23,734 nt of DNA from Prevotella sp. (GTDB taxonomy: Bacteria; Bacteroidota; Bacteroidia; Bacteroidales; Bacteroidaceae), in NCBI GenBank assembly GCA_017430675.1, contig JAFRMM010000205.1, forward strand, positions 1 through 23,734, read 5' to 3'. Below, in pieces: positions 5,421 through 13,545 of this stretch. The position numbers and the translations under genes are program-made. Position 1 is the first letter of the stretch; each line of letters opens with the position of its first letter. The notes below the pieces were generated by a model, which was given only the letters and a program-made list of their open reading frames with translations, made no database searches and was not told the origin of the DNA.

Positions 5421-6551
5421 TTAGAACCAGTTCATCAACTTGCGGAGGTAGGCGGTCAGTTCGTTGGCCATCTTCTCATCCTGATAGATATTGGGGTGCC
5501 AGTCGTTGCCTAAGAATACCTCGCCGTCGATATGGGGGATGTCGAAACGATAGACCTCCTTATCGCCAGCGGCCTGGGCCTCAGCAGTCACCTCATCGAG
5601 CAGTTGACAAGCCTCCTGCAGTTCCTGATTGTAGAGCATGGACCCCGTGAGGAACACAATCTTTGCCTTCGGATTATGCTGGCGCACCATCTTCAACAAC
5701 TTCTTGTAGCCTTGCTTCAGGAGATTGAGATCATAGTTGTTAGTGGAGAGGTCGTTGGTGCCGAGGTTGATACAGACAACATCAGGCTGATAGCGCGAGA
5801 AGTCCCACTTATCACTCAGGAACGAGGTCTCCTGGCGTAGTTCGGGTTTCCAGGCATAGCCCGTATATTCATATTGTACAGGCATGCAAGACTCGGGATT
5901 GCCAGTCTTCGGCCCGTCGTAGTTACGATAGGCTCCGATGCCACTACGGGCGACGACCCAGTGCTGGGCCTCAAGGTTACGGGCAGCGATGGAGGCGTAG
6001 GAATAGTAATGGTTCTCCGTGGCGTAGTCGAAATGCTCAAATTTGTCCAGTCCCTCATTGCCATAGCCGCAGGTGATGGAATTACCGATGAATTCGATTT
6101 TTCTGTCGGGGAAGGGGGGAGCCTCAACGAGACGGCAGCCCTTGTCAAGCACAAAGCCCCAGAACTCTGGGAAGAACTCATAACCCTCGATGACGTACAT
6201 CAGACGGACGAGGTGACGACCTTCGGGCAGGGCGGTGGCGAGGGTGACCACGGAATCGCGCTCCCCACGGAAGGCCACCTTGAAAGGTTCGGCCTGATCG
6301 ATCTGTGCCATGAAGTAGCCACTCTGGGGCTTGGCCATCATACGCAGCGAAGTGCCCTCAAAGGCGGCCATGATCTGGATGCCTGGGAAGTTCCACGTGG
6401 GGCGCTCCGGATTGGCGAAACTGATGCGTCCCGCATATTGAATATGAGGATCGGCAGGACTGATGACGGTGCCCCTGATGGGGACGGTGACGATGGCAGA
6501 GGCGGTTATAGCCGACAGGGCCAGCACAAGGGTAAAGAATAGCTTTTTCAT
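5421..6551 (-). CDS. Secreted SGNH/GDSL esterase, carbohydrate esterase family 2-like
   Basis: This encodes 376 residues with a signal peptide (MKKLFFTLVLALSAITASA). Residues about 25-145 form a beta-rich jelly-roll-like domain. The SGNH hydrolase domain follows: block I FIGNSITCGYGNE with nucleophile Ser158, a GIGAYRNYDG segment, block III INLGTNDLS, and block V GNDWHPN with Asp350 and His352. This two-domain layout is that of CE2 acetyl-xylan/glucomannan esterases, which remove acetyl groups from plant polysaccharides or oligosaccharides outside the cytoplasm or in the periplasm. It starts only 12 bp after nrdG, so it is the last gene of the anaerobic ribonucleotide reductase operon, an unexpected partner. 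Substrate is inferred from family. Confidence 0.85.
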   Translation of the reverse strand: MKKLFFTLVLALSAITASAIVTVPIRGTVISPADPHIQYAGRISFANPERPTWNFPGIQIMAAFEGTSLRMMAKPQSGYFMAQIDQAEPFKVAFRGERDSVVTLATALPEGRHLVRLMYVIEGYEFFPEFWGFVLDKGCRLVEAPPFPDRKIEFIGNSITCGYGNEGLDKFEHFDYATENHYYSYASIAARNLEAQHWVVARSGIGAYRNYDGPKTGNPESCMPVQYEYTGYAWKPELRQETSFLSDKWDFSRYQPDVVCINLGTNDLSTNNYDLNLLKQGYKKLLKMVRQHNPKAKIVFLTGSMLYNQELQEACQLLDEVTAEAQAAGDKEVYRFDIPHIDGEVFLGNDWHPNIYQDEKMANELTAYLRKLMNWF

Positions 6552-6563
6552 ATTTGGGGTTTG

Positions 6564-7031
6564 TTATTTCTTCCAGAACCGCGAGGTGATGTCCTCGAAC
6601 TCGCCGTGCTCGTTCTGACGGTAAAGACGCTGGTTGGTGGTGGGTTTCTTCAAAGGGCCAAGGTGCTTGATGAAAGGGCCGATCTTGATGTAGTCGAAGT
6701 CCTGTTTGGTGACGATGGGCGAGATGACGGTCTTGCCACTGTACCAGGCCACCTTGAACTGCGGATGCTCTTCGTGGATATACTGCGCCAGCAGATTGAC
6801 CCCCATGGGATCGTTGTCGCCACCCATGAAGGAGATACAGGTAATGTCCTCGCCATACTGTTCCACGAAAGCATCGATGGCATCGGCATTCAGGGGGAGG
6901 CCGATATCCTCCCAGAGATAATGGCTGTGACACCCCGGACAGTGACACGGACAATTACTGATGTTAATTGCCAGTGTCACTTCGTCGGGTATCTCCTGAA
7001 AAACAATCCCTGTATTAACGTACTTCAGCAT
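6564..7031 (-). CDS. nrdG: Anaerobic ribonucleoside-triphosphate reductase activating protein
   Basis: This encodes 155 residues, a radical-SAM activase that generates the glycyl radical on NrdD. The CX3CX2C cluster motif is Cys27, Cys31 and Cys34, within NCPCHCPGCHS. Other family features are LAINISN before the cluster, SFMGGDNDP (the G-G-D/E SAM-contacting stretch), and the hydrophobic strand FDYIKIGPFI. The length is typical. It begins three bases after the nrdD stop and is translated as part of the same operon. Activity requires anoxia because the 4Fe-4S cluster is oxygen sensitive. Confidence 0.93.
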   Translation of the reverse strand: MLKYVNTGIVFQEIPDEVTLAINISNCPCHCPGCHSHYLWEDIGLPLNADAIDAFVEQYGEDITCISFMGGDNDPMGVNLLAQYIHEEHPQFKVAWYSGKTVISPIVTKQDFDYIKIGPFIKHLGPLKKPTTNQRLYRQNEHGEFEDITSRFWKK

Positions 7032-7034
7032 CGC

Positions 7035-9131
7035 TTAGTCTGCCAGGGCGTAGTAACGGCGGGCGGCCTCTTCCTGACGGGCCTGTGAGAAGTTCGAGAC
7101 GCGCTTCAGATAGCCGATGATACGCGTCATATAATCCACATTCTTAGAATGGCAGTGCGGACACTCCTTCAGGTAGCGCTTATCGATATGGCCGCAGTCG
7201 TTGCAGACGGTGTTGGGGATGTTGAAGGTGAAGTAGTTGCAACCCTCCTTGGCGGCCACCTTCAGCAACTTCATGTACTGTTCCTTCGAGAGATGCTCCT
7301 CGAGGTTCATGTGCAGGGCGGAGCCGCCGGTGAGGTGCTCGATGTAGGGAGCACCATGGAGTTTGAACTTGTCGATGATCGTCAGCGAGTCGTCCTCCAC
7401 CACATAGAAGTAAGAATTGTAGCAGTCGCGGGGCACGAAGTAGCCGTCCTCACGGTCCCACTTGGCGTGCTTCACACCCACGTTCTCGGCGGGGATCATC
7501 TCGCAGTTGAACATCACGTCCTTCGAGCGATACTGCCTGTTGTACTTCTCGATGAGGCCGAGGATGCCCTGTACGAAGTGCAGGTACTCGTCGTTGGGTG
7601 TGATCTTCAGACCCATGAACTCGGCAGCCTCCACGAGACCGTTGATGCCGATGGTCAGGTACTGACGGCCGATATTGATATAGCCGGCATCGAACAGCGG
7701 CAGCATGCCGTGCTCCTGCAGTTCCTTAAGATTCTCATTATAGGCTAACTGCACCTTGTGGCAGAGGTCGATGATACTGCCGAGGTAGTCGAGATAATCG
7801 AGTTCGTGGTTCACGGCAAACTGGATGCAGCGGTTCAGATTGATGGTGAGCACGCTCTTCGAACCCGTCGATACACCACCGGCACCGAGGGTATAACTGA
7901 AACCGTTGTCCGTGATCTCATTGCGCAGACGGCAGCAGGAACTCAGCGAGTCGGCGTTGTTGCTCATATAGGTGAAGAACGAGTGTCCTTCGCTATACAT
8001 CTCGGCGGTGAACTCGCCCCACTCCTTGTCGCGGCACTCGCCATTCTCGTCGGTCAGAAGGGCCATCGTCTCCACGGGGAAGGTCAGGAGGGTCTTCGTA
8101 CGCTCCTTGTTGAACCACTTCATGAAGCGCTTCTGCAACCAGGAGAGTCCATCCCAGTCGGGCTTCGAGCCATCGGGGAAGTAGAAGTCGCCGAAGATCG
8201 ACTCGAAATAATACCTGTCATAGTAGGCGATGTTCCAGAACACGGCCTGATAGTTACGGGCACCCGTAGGCTGGTTCAGCGTATAGACGATCTGCTCAAA
8301 GTAGTCAGTGATCACCTTGTCGATGGTGCGCTTCTTCAGGCTGAGGTCGGCCTGGTCATTAGGACGCTTCCAGTAGTCCTCGCCGTACTCCTTGCCGATG
8401 AAGTAGTTCATGTACATCAGGAACTCGGGTGTGGCACAGGCACCACTGAGCATCGAACTGACCATGAACACCATGTTCACAAATCCGCCCGCAAACGACT
8501 TCAGGTTCGTGGGGGCCGTGGAGTTACCGCCAATGGCCACGGTACCGCCGATGAGCCAGGGATACATCGTGATCGAGGCGCAGTAGTTGGCCAGACTGGT
8601 CTCGTCGTTCTTATATATAAAGTGGTGGGTCAGTTTGTTAATATATTCGTCGGCCAGTTCCTTGCCGTACATCTTTTTGATACGGTCAGTCAAAAGACGA
8701 CGGTTCAGACGGATGAAGTTTGACTTGGGCAGTTCGCCGATCAGTGTGGCAATGTTCTTGTGCTCCACATTGGCGTTGGCATCGTACTTGGAACCCGTGG
8801 CAGCATTTACCGACTCGCAGTATTCTGCCAGGAACTGCAACTTGGCCAGTGTCTCGCGGTCCTCAGTGTGGGCCTGGCGATAGAGCATAAATGATTTGGC
8901 CACCTTGTAGAAGCCTTCGCGCATCAGCGCCTCTTCCACCTGGTTTTGGATGTTTTCCACCGTGATATCGTCATGGATATCCAGATGGCTGAGAATCTTG
9001 GAGATTGTACCTAAGTCGGCTGGGCAATCTACACTGTCGAATGCCTTGACGATGGCATTCATGATCTTGTCAAGAGAGAAAAGGGCTTGTGACCCGTCTC
9101 GTTTGGTGATGGTAAAGTTTTTAATTTCCAT
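7035..9131 (-). CDS. nrdD: Anaerobic (class III) ribonucleoside-triphosphate reductase
   Basis: This encodes 698 residues, a cytoplasmic enzyme that converts ribonucleoside triphosphates to deoxy forms in anoxic cells. The N-terminus carries an ATP-cone allosteric domain (KRDGSQALFSLDKIMNAIV, roughly residues 1-95). The catalytic barrel follows, with stretches such as GARNYQAVFWNIAYYDRYY and the Cys pair in NNADSLSSCCRLRNE. Near the C-terminus two Cys pairs (CNDCG and CPHC) form the structural zinc site. The glycyl-radical segment RIIGYL has Gly673. NrdG lies directly downstream. The ATG at 9129-9131 is the only sensible start. Upstream lie two copies of a 22-bp repeat that may be its operators. 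Confidence 0.95.
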   Translation of the reverse strand: MEIKNFTITKRDGSQALFSLDKIMNAIVKAFDSVDCPADLGTISKILSHLDIHDDITVENIQNQVEEALMREGFYKVAKSFMLYRQAHTEDRETLAKLQFLAEYCESVNAATGSKYDANANVEHKNIATLIGELPKSNFIRLNRRLLTDRIKKMYGKELADEYINKLTHHFIYKNDETSLANYCASITMYPWLIGGTVAIGGNSTAPTNLKSFAGGFVNMVFMVSSMLSGACATPEFLMYMNYFIGKEYGEDYWKRPNDQADLSLKKRTIDKVITDYFEQIVYTLNQPTGARNYQAVFWNIAYYDRYYFESIFGDFYFPDGSKPDWDGLSWLQKRFMKWFNKERTKTLLTFPVETMALLTDENGECRDKEWGEFTAEMYSEGHSFFTYMSNNADSLSSCCRLRNEITDNGFSYTLGAGGVSTGSKSVLTINLNRCIQFAVNHELDYLDYLGSIIDLCHKVQLAYNENLKELQEHGMLPLFDAGYINIGRQYLTIGINGLVEAAEFMGLKITPNDEYLHFVQGILGLIEKYNRQYRSKDVMFNCEMIPAENVGVKHAKWDREDGYFVPRDCYNSYFYVVEDDSLTIIDKFKLHGAPYIEHLTGGSALHMNLEEHLSKEQYMKLLKVAAKEGCNYFTFNIPNTVCNDCGHIDKRYLKECPHCHSKNVDYMTRIIGYLKRVSNFSQARQEEAARRYYALAD

Positions 9132-9169
9132 TGTATTGTTTGTTAATGTTTATGCGACTGCCAGAGGTC

Positions 9170-9234
9170 AAAGTTATCCGTTTTGGGAAACTTTTTTGTT
9201 TTCGGCTTGTCAAAAGTTGTCCGTTTTGGAAAAC
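9170..9234. promoter_or_regulatory. Two 22-bp direct repeats upstream of nrdD, candidate operators
   Basis: Copies at 9170-9191 and 9213-9234 differ at two positions and start 43 bp apart, close to four helical turns. Each holds an imperfect dyad GTTnnCCnnnnnGGnnAAC, so each could bind a dimer. They sit in the nrdD leader or promoter region, between nrdD and the divergent lemA run. The regulator is unknown. The sites do not look like the ACAnnATATnnTGT form of a textbook NrdR box. Confidence 0.55.
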
Positions 9235-9246
9235 CCGAATCGGTTG

Positions 9247-9254
9247 CAAAGGCA
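9247..9254 (-). promoter_or_regulatory. Possible nrdD -7 element
   Basis: Leftward TGCCTTTG matches five to six positions of TAnnTTTG. No clear -33 box stands 20 bp upstream. If correct, the direct repeats at 9170-9234 lie just downstream of the transcription start. Confidence 0.35.
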
Positions 9255-9347
9255 ATAAATTTCCCAATACGACATATCATTTCATTTCTAAAAAAAATAT
9301 AAAATGATAATAAAATGAAAAATTAGGCACATTTCATAAAAAAGTTG

Positions 9348-9355
9348 TACCTTTG
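9348..9355 (+). promoter_or_regulatory. -7 element of the lemA run
   Basis: TACCTTTG matches the Bacteroidota -7 consensus fully and lies 27 bp before the lemA ATG. The -33 region is AT-rich without a clear TTG. Confidence 0.6.
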
Positions 9356-9382
9356 TACCCAAAGAACTAAATTCATTAAATT

Positions 9383-9949
9383 ATGAGTACAGTTATTATC
9401 ATTCTTATCGTATTGGCGGTCATCGTCATTGGTTATTTCATCTCCACCCAGCGCTCGCTGGTGAATCGCGATGAACTGTGCAAGAACGCCCTCAGCCAGA
9501 TTGAGGTGCAGTTGAACAGCCGTTGGGATGCCGTCCTGGCACTGGCTAAGACAGCGGCACAGTATGCCAAGCACGAGTCGGAGACGTTGATCGAGGTCAT
9601 CAAGCAGCGTCGCGGCGAACAGGTGAACACACCTGAGGCCGTCAACGAACAGTCGAGTGCCTTGGGTCAGGTGATGGGCCGATTGATCGCCATCGGCGAA
9701 CAGTATCCCGACTTGAAGGCCGCCAGTCTTTACAAGGAGACGATGGACGGAGTGAAACAGTATGAGGAGAACGTGCGCATGTCGCGTATGATCTACAACG
9801 ACACCGCCACGAAGATGAACCGCATGGTGCGCCAATGGCCGTCGAGCATCGTCGCCTCCATGCTCCACTTCGACCTGAAGGATTACCTGAAGACTGACGA
9901 AGAACAGAAAAAGAGTTATCCGAATCTTGATGAAGCGTTTAAAAAATAA
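9383..9949 (+). CDS. lemA: LemA family protein
   Basis: This encodes 188 residues. One membrane helix is near the N-terminus (TVIIILIVLAVIVIGYFI, about residues 3-20), followed by a long antiparallel helical domain with RSLVNRDELCKNALSQIEVQL, then RWDAVLALAKTAAQYAKHE and NDTATKMNRMVRQWPSSIVA. These correspond to the LemA signature (lv...v..a.s.idvql..R.dlip.Lv...k.y..hE and yN...r.yN..i..fP..iva). In LemA families this segment faces the outside or periplasm. The function is not defined biochemically. It overlaps the following DUF2207 gene by 20 bp, a common LemA-DUF2207 pairing. Confidence 0.9.
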   Translation: MSTVIIILIVLAVIVIGYFISTQRSLVNRDELCKNALSQIEVQLNSRWDAVLALAKTAAQYAKHESETLIEVIKQRRGEQVNTPEAVNEQSSALGQVMGRLIAIGEQYPDLKAASLYKETMDGVKQYEENVRMSRMIYNDTATKMNRMVRQWPSSIVASMLHFDLKDYLKTDEEQKKSYPNLDEAFKK

Positions 9950-11582
9950 AATGGTCCTGCTGTTGCTGTTGGCATCGGCCACAGCATCAGCACGTCCACA
10001 ACTCCACGACCTCAGCATCCAGGTGGTGCTGTCAAGAAACGGCGACGCCCACATCACCGAGACCCGTCTGATGGACATCGATTCGGAGGGGACGGAGTGC
10101 TATATCCCCATCGGCAACCTGAATGGCAGTGAGGTGCGTGGCCTCATGGTGACGGATGAGACAGGACAGGCGTTTACAAACATCGGCGAATGGGACATCA
10201 ACCAGAGCCGGAACTGGAAGGCTGGCAAATACGGCATCGTCACCAAGCACGACGGTTACGAACTCTGCTGGGGACTTGGGGATAGCGGCGAGCGCACATA
10301 CGTCACGACCTACACCGTGACGAACCTCGTGAAAGGCTACGACGACGCCGACGGCTTCAACTATATGTTCGTGGCTCAGGGCATGTCGCCCCTACCTGAC
10401 CACGTCAGACTGACCATAGCGCCTGAAGACACCCTGCACTTCACCACCGAGAACACAGGTGTCTGGGGATTCCGCTACAATGGCGAGGTCGGCTTCGCTG
10501 ACTCCATCGTCGTGGCTGAGAGCAGTGAGCCCTTCGAGAACCGCAGTGCGTTGATCGTGATGTGTCGCTTTAACAAAGGGATGTTCGAGCCCGCCGATGT
10601 CAGGGAGGGTTCCTTCGAACAGGTGAAGGAACAAGCCTTCGAGGGCAGTGACTATACCGCCAGCGACGAATGGACGTGGAAAGATACGCTCATCCTTATT
10701 GCCATGGCAATCGGTTTCATCTTCTTCCCCCTCCTCCTGCTGTTCGGATATACTATATATGTATGGCGCGCGCGAAGGAAGGTCCAGAAGGATCTGCTGT
10801 GGTACCGTGACATCCCCTTCGGCGGTGACCTGCAGGAAGCCAACAAGGCAATCAATGCCTATAAGTATGTGGGGGCAGACTTCAACAACCTTCTCTCCGC
10901 CTGTATCCTGAAACTCATAGACATGGGCGGCATCAGCATTGAGCAGACCACCAATGCCAAGGGGAAAGCCACGAGCAACTTTGTGATCCATGAAATGGAG
11001 GACATCGGCAACCAGCCTGTCCTGTTGCGCCAGGTACATAACATCTTCAAGAAGGCGGCAGGAGAAGACACCATCCTAGAGCCCAAGGAACTGAAGTCGT
11101 GGATGATGGACACTTATAATCAGGGGGCTACCGACTCCTTCGTCCAGATCCTCCATGCGAAGACGGCCATCTCCAACTACAAGAACCGTCTCGACGAGGT
11201 GCGCCAGTTGTTCGGTCTGAAGAAATTCCTCAAGGAGTTCTCGCTGCTCGACGAGCGCCATGTGCAGGAAGTCACACTGTGGAAGGACTATATGATCTAC
11301 GCCACCCTCTTCGGCATCGCAGACCAGGTGATCAAGGACATGAAGAAGATCAATCCCGAATACTTCAACATGGACCAGGTGGCCAACCAGATGGCCGACG
11401 ACATGACCTTGCCGATGATCTACTCCACGATGCACTCCAGCACCACCCGTGCCGCCATGAACAAGGCCGAGCGCGAAGCCCGTGCAGCATCAGCGGCCCG
11501 TTCTTCTGGTCACGGAGGCCACTCGTCCTTTGGCGGAGGCGGCGGCTTCTCAGGCGGGGGCTTCGGCGGCGGTGTCAGGTAA
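9930..11582 (+). CDS. DUF2207 domain membrane protein
   Basis: This encodes 550 residues from the ATG at 9930; an in-frame TTG at 9927 and an ATG at 9951 are alternatives. A signal peptide ([17 protein letters not shown]) leads into the extracytoplasmic DUF2207 beta domain ([19 protein letters not shown], then [11 protein letters not shown] and so on). A membrane helix follows at about residues 255-280 ([20 protein letters not shown]). The cytoplasmic part contains the conserved [19 protein letters not shown] and IDMGGISIE. The end is a glycine-rich tail ([18 protein letters not shown]), as in many DUF2207/YciQ-like proteins. It overlaps lemA and is translationally coupled to it. Role unknown; the family is thought to act in the cell envelope. 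Confidence 0.85.
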   Translation: MKRLKNKMVLLLLLASATASARPQLHDLSIQVVLSRNGDAHITETRLMDIDSEGTECYIPIGNLNGSEVRGLMVTDETGQAFTNIGEWDINQSRNWKAGKYGIVTKHDGYELCWGLGDSGERTYVTTYTVTNLVKGYDDADGFNYMFVAQGMSPLPDHVRLTIAPEDTLHFTTENTGVWGFRYNGEVGFADSIVVAESSEPFENRSALIVMCRFNKGMFEPADVREGSFEQVKEQAFEGSDYTASDEWTWKDTLILIAMAIGFIFFPLLLLFGYTIYVWRARRKVQKDLLWYRDIPFGGDLQEANKAINAYKYVGADFNNLLSACILKLIDMGGISIEQTTNAKGKATSNFVIHEMEDIGNQPVLLRQVHNIFKKAAGEDTILEPKELKSWMMDTYNQGATDSFVQILHAKTAISNYKNRLDEVRQLFGLKKFLKEFSLLDERHVQEVTLWKDYMIYATLFGIADQVIKDMKKINPEYFNMDQVANQMADDMTLPMIYSTMHSSTTRAAMNKAEREARAASAARSSGHGGHSSFGGGGGFSGGGFGGGVR

Positions 11583-11608
11583 AGGTAAAAGGTAAAAAAG
11601 TAAAAAGT
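11577..11608 (+). repeat. Short GGTAAA-type A-rich repeat before ruvB
   Basis: The gap between the DUF2207 stop and the ruvB ATG is made of imperfect GGTAAAA/AGTAAAAA units. It is A-rich, as Bacteroidota translation-initiation regions often are, and contains no promoter. Confidence 0.4.
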
Positions 11609-12649
11609 ATGATGGACGAAGATTTTGACATACGCGAAGAACGGCTTTCCCAAGGTGAGAAAGACTTTGAGAATGCCCTGCGCCCACTGGCTTTCTCCGA
11701 TTTCAGCGGACAGAAGAAGATCGTGGAAAACCTGCAGGTATTCGTCGAGGCTGCCAAATACCGTGGCGAACCCCTCGACCACACGCTGCTGCATGGTCCT
11801 CCCGGATTGGGTAAGACCACCCTCTCCAACATCATCGCCAACGAACTGGGCGTGGGCTTCAAGATCACCTCGGGCCCTGTGCTCGACAAGCCCGGTGATC
11901 TGGCAGGTATCCTCACCTCGCTGGAGAAGAACGATGTGCTCTTCATCGACGAGATCCACCGTCTGTCGCCCGTCGTGGAGGAATACCTCTATTCGGCGAT
12001 GGAGGACTACCGTATCGACATCATGATCGACAAAGGTCCTTCGGCACGTAGCATCCAGATCGACCTGAATCCGTTTACGCTGGTGGGAGCCACCACCCGC
12101 AGTGGTCTGCTGACGGCTCCGCTCCGGGCACGCTTCGGCATCAACATGCACTTGGAATATTACGAGCCAGAGACGCTGCAGATTATCGTCGAACGCTCTG
12201 CCCGTATCCTCGGTGTGCCCATCACAGAGGATGCTGCCTTAGAGATTGCCGGCCGCAGCCGTGGCACTCCCCGTATCGCCAATGCCCTGTTGCGCCGAGT
12301 GCGTGACTTCGCCCAGGTGAAGGGCGACGGCCGCATCGATACGAAGATCACGAAGATAGCCCTGACAGCCCTGAACATCGATCAGTACGGTCTCGATGAA
12401 ATCGACAATAAGATTCTGTTGACCATCATCGACAAGTTCAAGGGCGGACCTGTGGGCATCACCACCATCGCCACTGCCGTCGGCGAGGATGCGGGTACCG
12501 TTGAGGAGGTCTATGAGCCCTTCCTCATCATGGAAGGCTTCATCAAGCGCACGCCCCGTGGCCGCATGGTGACGGAACTCGCCTATAAGCACTTCGGACG
12601 TAACCCCTACGGTGGGAATATCATGGAACCAAATCTCTTTGACTCATGA
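11609..12649 (+). CDS. ruvB: Holliday junction branch migration helicase RuvB
   Basis: This encodes 346 residues, an AAA+ motor that, with RuvA, drives branch migration of Holliday junctions for RuvC. Walker A is [10 protein letters not shown] (residues 62-71) and Walker B is [10 protein letters not shown]. Sensor 1 is [11 protein letters not shown] and the arginine finger region is PLRARFGI. The C-terminal winged helix is in [16 protein letters not shown], ending with [19 protein letters not shown]. The first ATG (11609) is immediately followed by another (11612), and either may be used. Its stop overlaps the coaD start as ATGA. Confidence 0.96.
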   Translation: MMDEDFDIREERLSQGEKDFENALRPLAFSDFSGQKKIVENLQVFVEAAKYRGEPLDHTLLHGPPGLGKTTLSNIIANELGVGFKITSGPVLDKPGDLAGILTSLEKNDVLFIDEIHRLSPVVEEYLYSAMEDYRIDIMIDKGPSARSIQIDLNPFTLVGATTRSGLLTAPLRARFGINMHLEYYEPETLQIIVERSARILGVPITEDAALEIAGRSRGTPRIANALLRRVRDFAQVKGDGRIDTKITKIALTALNIDQYGLDEIDNKILLTIIDKFKGGPVGITTIATAVGEDAGTVEEVYEPFLIMEGFIKRTPRGRMVTELAYKHFGRNPYGGNIMEPNLFDS

Positions 12650-13098
12650 GGACAGGAATATTCGTTGGGAGTTTTAACCCCTTCACCATCGGCCACGACA
12701 GCATCGTGCGCCGTGCCCTGCCACTGTTCGACCGTCTGGTCATCGGCGTGGTGGGCGACAATGTGAACAAGCCGGACATGCGCCCTGCTGAGGAGCGGAT
12801 GCAAGCCATCCGTGACCTCTATGCCGACGACAAGCGCATCGAGGTGAAGCCCTATCACGGGCTGGCCATGGACTTCGCCAAGGCAGAAAATGCCCATTTC
12901 ATCGTAAAAGGCGTGCGCACCGTGAGTGATTTCGAGTATGAGCAGTGGCAGGCTGACTTCAATCGCAAGTTAGGCGGCATCGAGACCATCCTGCTTTATA
13001 CGGAACCAGAACTGGCCAGTGTCTCGTCGAGCGCCCTGCGCGAACTGTCGCACTTTGGCGTGGATGTCAGTGATTATCTGCCCAAGAAGGGGTTGTAG
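12646..13098 (+). CDS. coaD: Phosphopantetheine adenylyltransferase
   Basis: This encodes 150 residues. It makes dephospho-CoA from 4'-phosphopantetheine and ATP, the fourth step of coenzyme A synthesis, in the cytoplasm. The nucleotidyltransferase motif is [10 protein letters not shown] (Thr14-x-Gly16-His17). The family's FVKGVR-like stretch reads [15 protein letters not shown], and the C-terminal ISSS-RE motif is VSSSALREL. The length is close to the usual 155-165. The ATG overlaps the ruvB stop by four bases, so translation is coupled. Confidence 0.94.
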   Translation: MRTGIFVGSFNPFTIGHDSIVRRALPLFDRLVIGVVGDNVNKPDMRPAEERMQAIRDLYADDKRIEVKPYHGLAMDFAKAENAHFIVKGVRTVSDFEYEQWQADFNRKLGGIETILLYTEPELASVSSSALRELSHFGVDVSDYLPKKGL

Positions 13099-13105
13099 TT
13101 TAGAG

Positions 13106-13516
13106 ATGATTACCTATAGTGCAGAAGGGGTGAAGTTCCCCCATATCAAGAAACGCGACACATCCAACTGGATCCGTCGCGTGGCGGATTCATACGGCAA
13201 AAAGGTCGGTGAAATCGGCTATTTGTTCGTCAACGATGACAAGATCCTGGAGGTAAACAATGAATACCTTGGCCATGACTATTATACGGATATCATCACG
13301 TTCGACTATTGCGAAGGCAATATCCTGAGCGGTGACATCGTCATCTCACTCGACACCGTCTTCACCAATGCCGACAAGTTCGGCCGTCCCTACGACGAGG
13401 AACTGCACCGCGTGATTATTCACGGCATCCTGCACCTCTGCGGCCTCAACGACAAAGGGCCTGGCGAGCGGGAGGTGATGGAAGCCGCCGAAGACAAGGC
13501 ATTGGCCATGAGATAG
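13106..13516 (+). CDS. ybeY: Endoribonuclease YbeY (rRNA maturation factor)
   Basis: This encodes 136 residues. YbeY is a metal-dependent RNase in 16S rRNA 3' end processing and ribosome quality control. The core motif reads HGILHLCGLND, with His106 and His110. The third ligand, His of the classical GYDH, is replaced by Asp116, a change I believe is common in Bacteroidota. Upstream, the LGHDYYTDIITFDY stretch and the GDIVIS strand match the family (yRg.d.pTDVLSFp, GDI.IS). It starts seven bases after coaD and is the last gene before a hairpin terminator. Confidence 0.9.
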   Translation: MITYSAEGVKFPHIKKRDTSNWIRRVADSYGKKVGEIGYLFVNDDKILEVNNEYLGHDYYTDIITFDYCEGNILSGDIVISLDTVFTNADKFGRPYDEELHRVIIHGILHLCGLNDKGPGEREVMEAAEDKALAMR

Positions 13517-13544
13517 AAAAGGGGAACGGTCATGTTCCCCTTTT
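13517..13544. terminator. Bidirectional hairpin terminator between ybeY and the HTCS gene
   Basis: AAAAGGGGAAC (13517-13527) and GTTCCCCTTTT (13534-13544) form an 11-bp stem with a six-base loop. T4 on one strand and T4 on the other serve both convergent genes, whose stops lie immediately on either side. Confidence 0.85.
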
Positions 13545-13545
13545 G

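Noticed and set aside
7149..8723. Long rightward open frames opposite nrdD (for example 7758-8723)
   Set aside because: They mirror the codon bias of the nrdD strand, have low-complexity Val/Glu/Leu-rich peptides, no promoter and no family motif.
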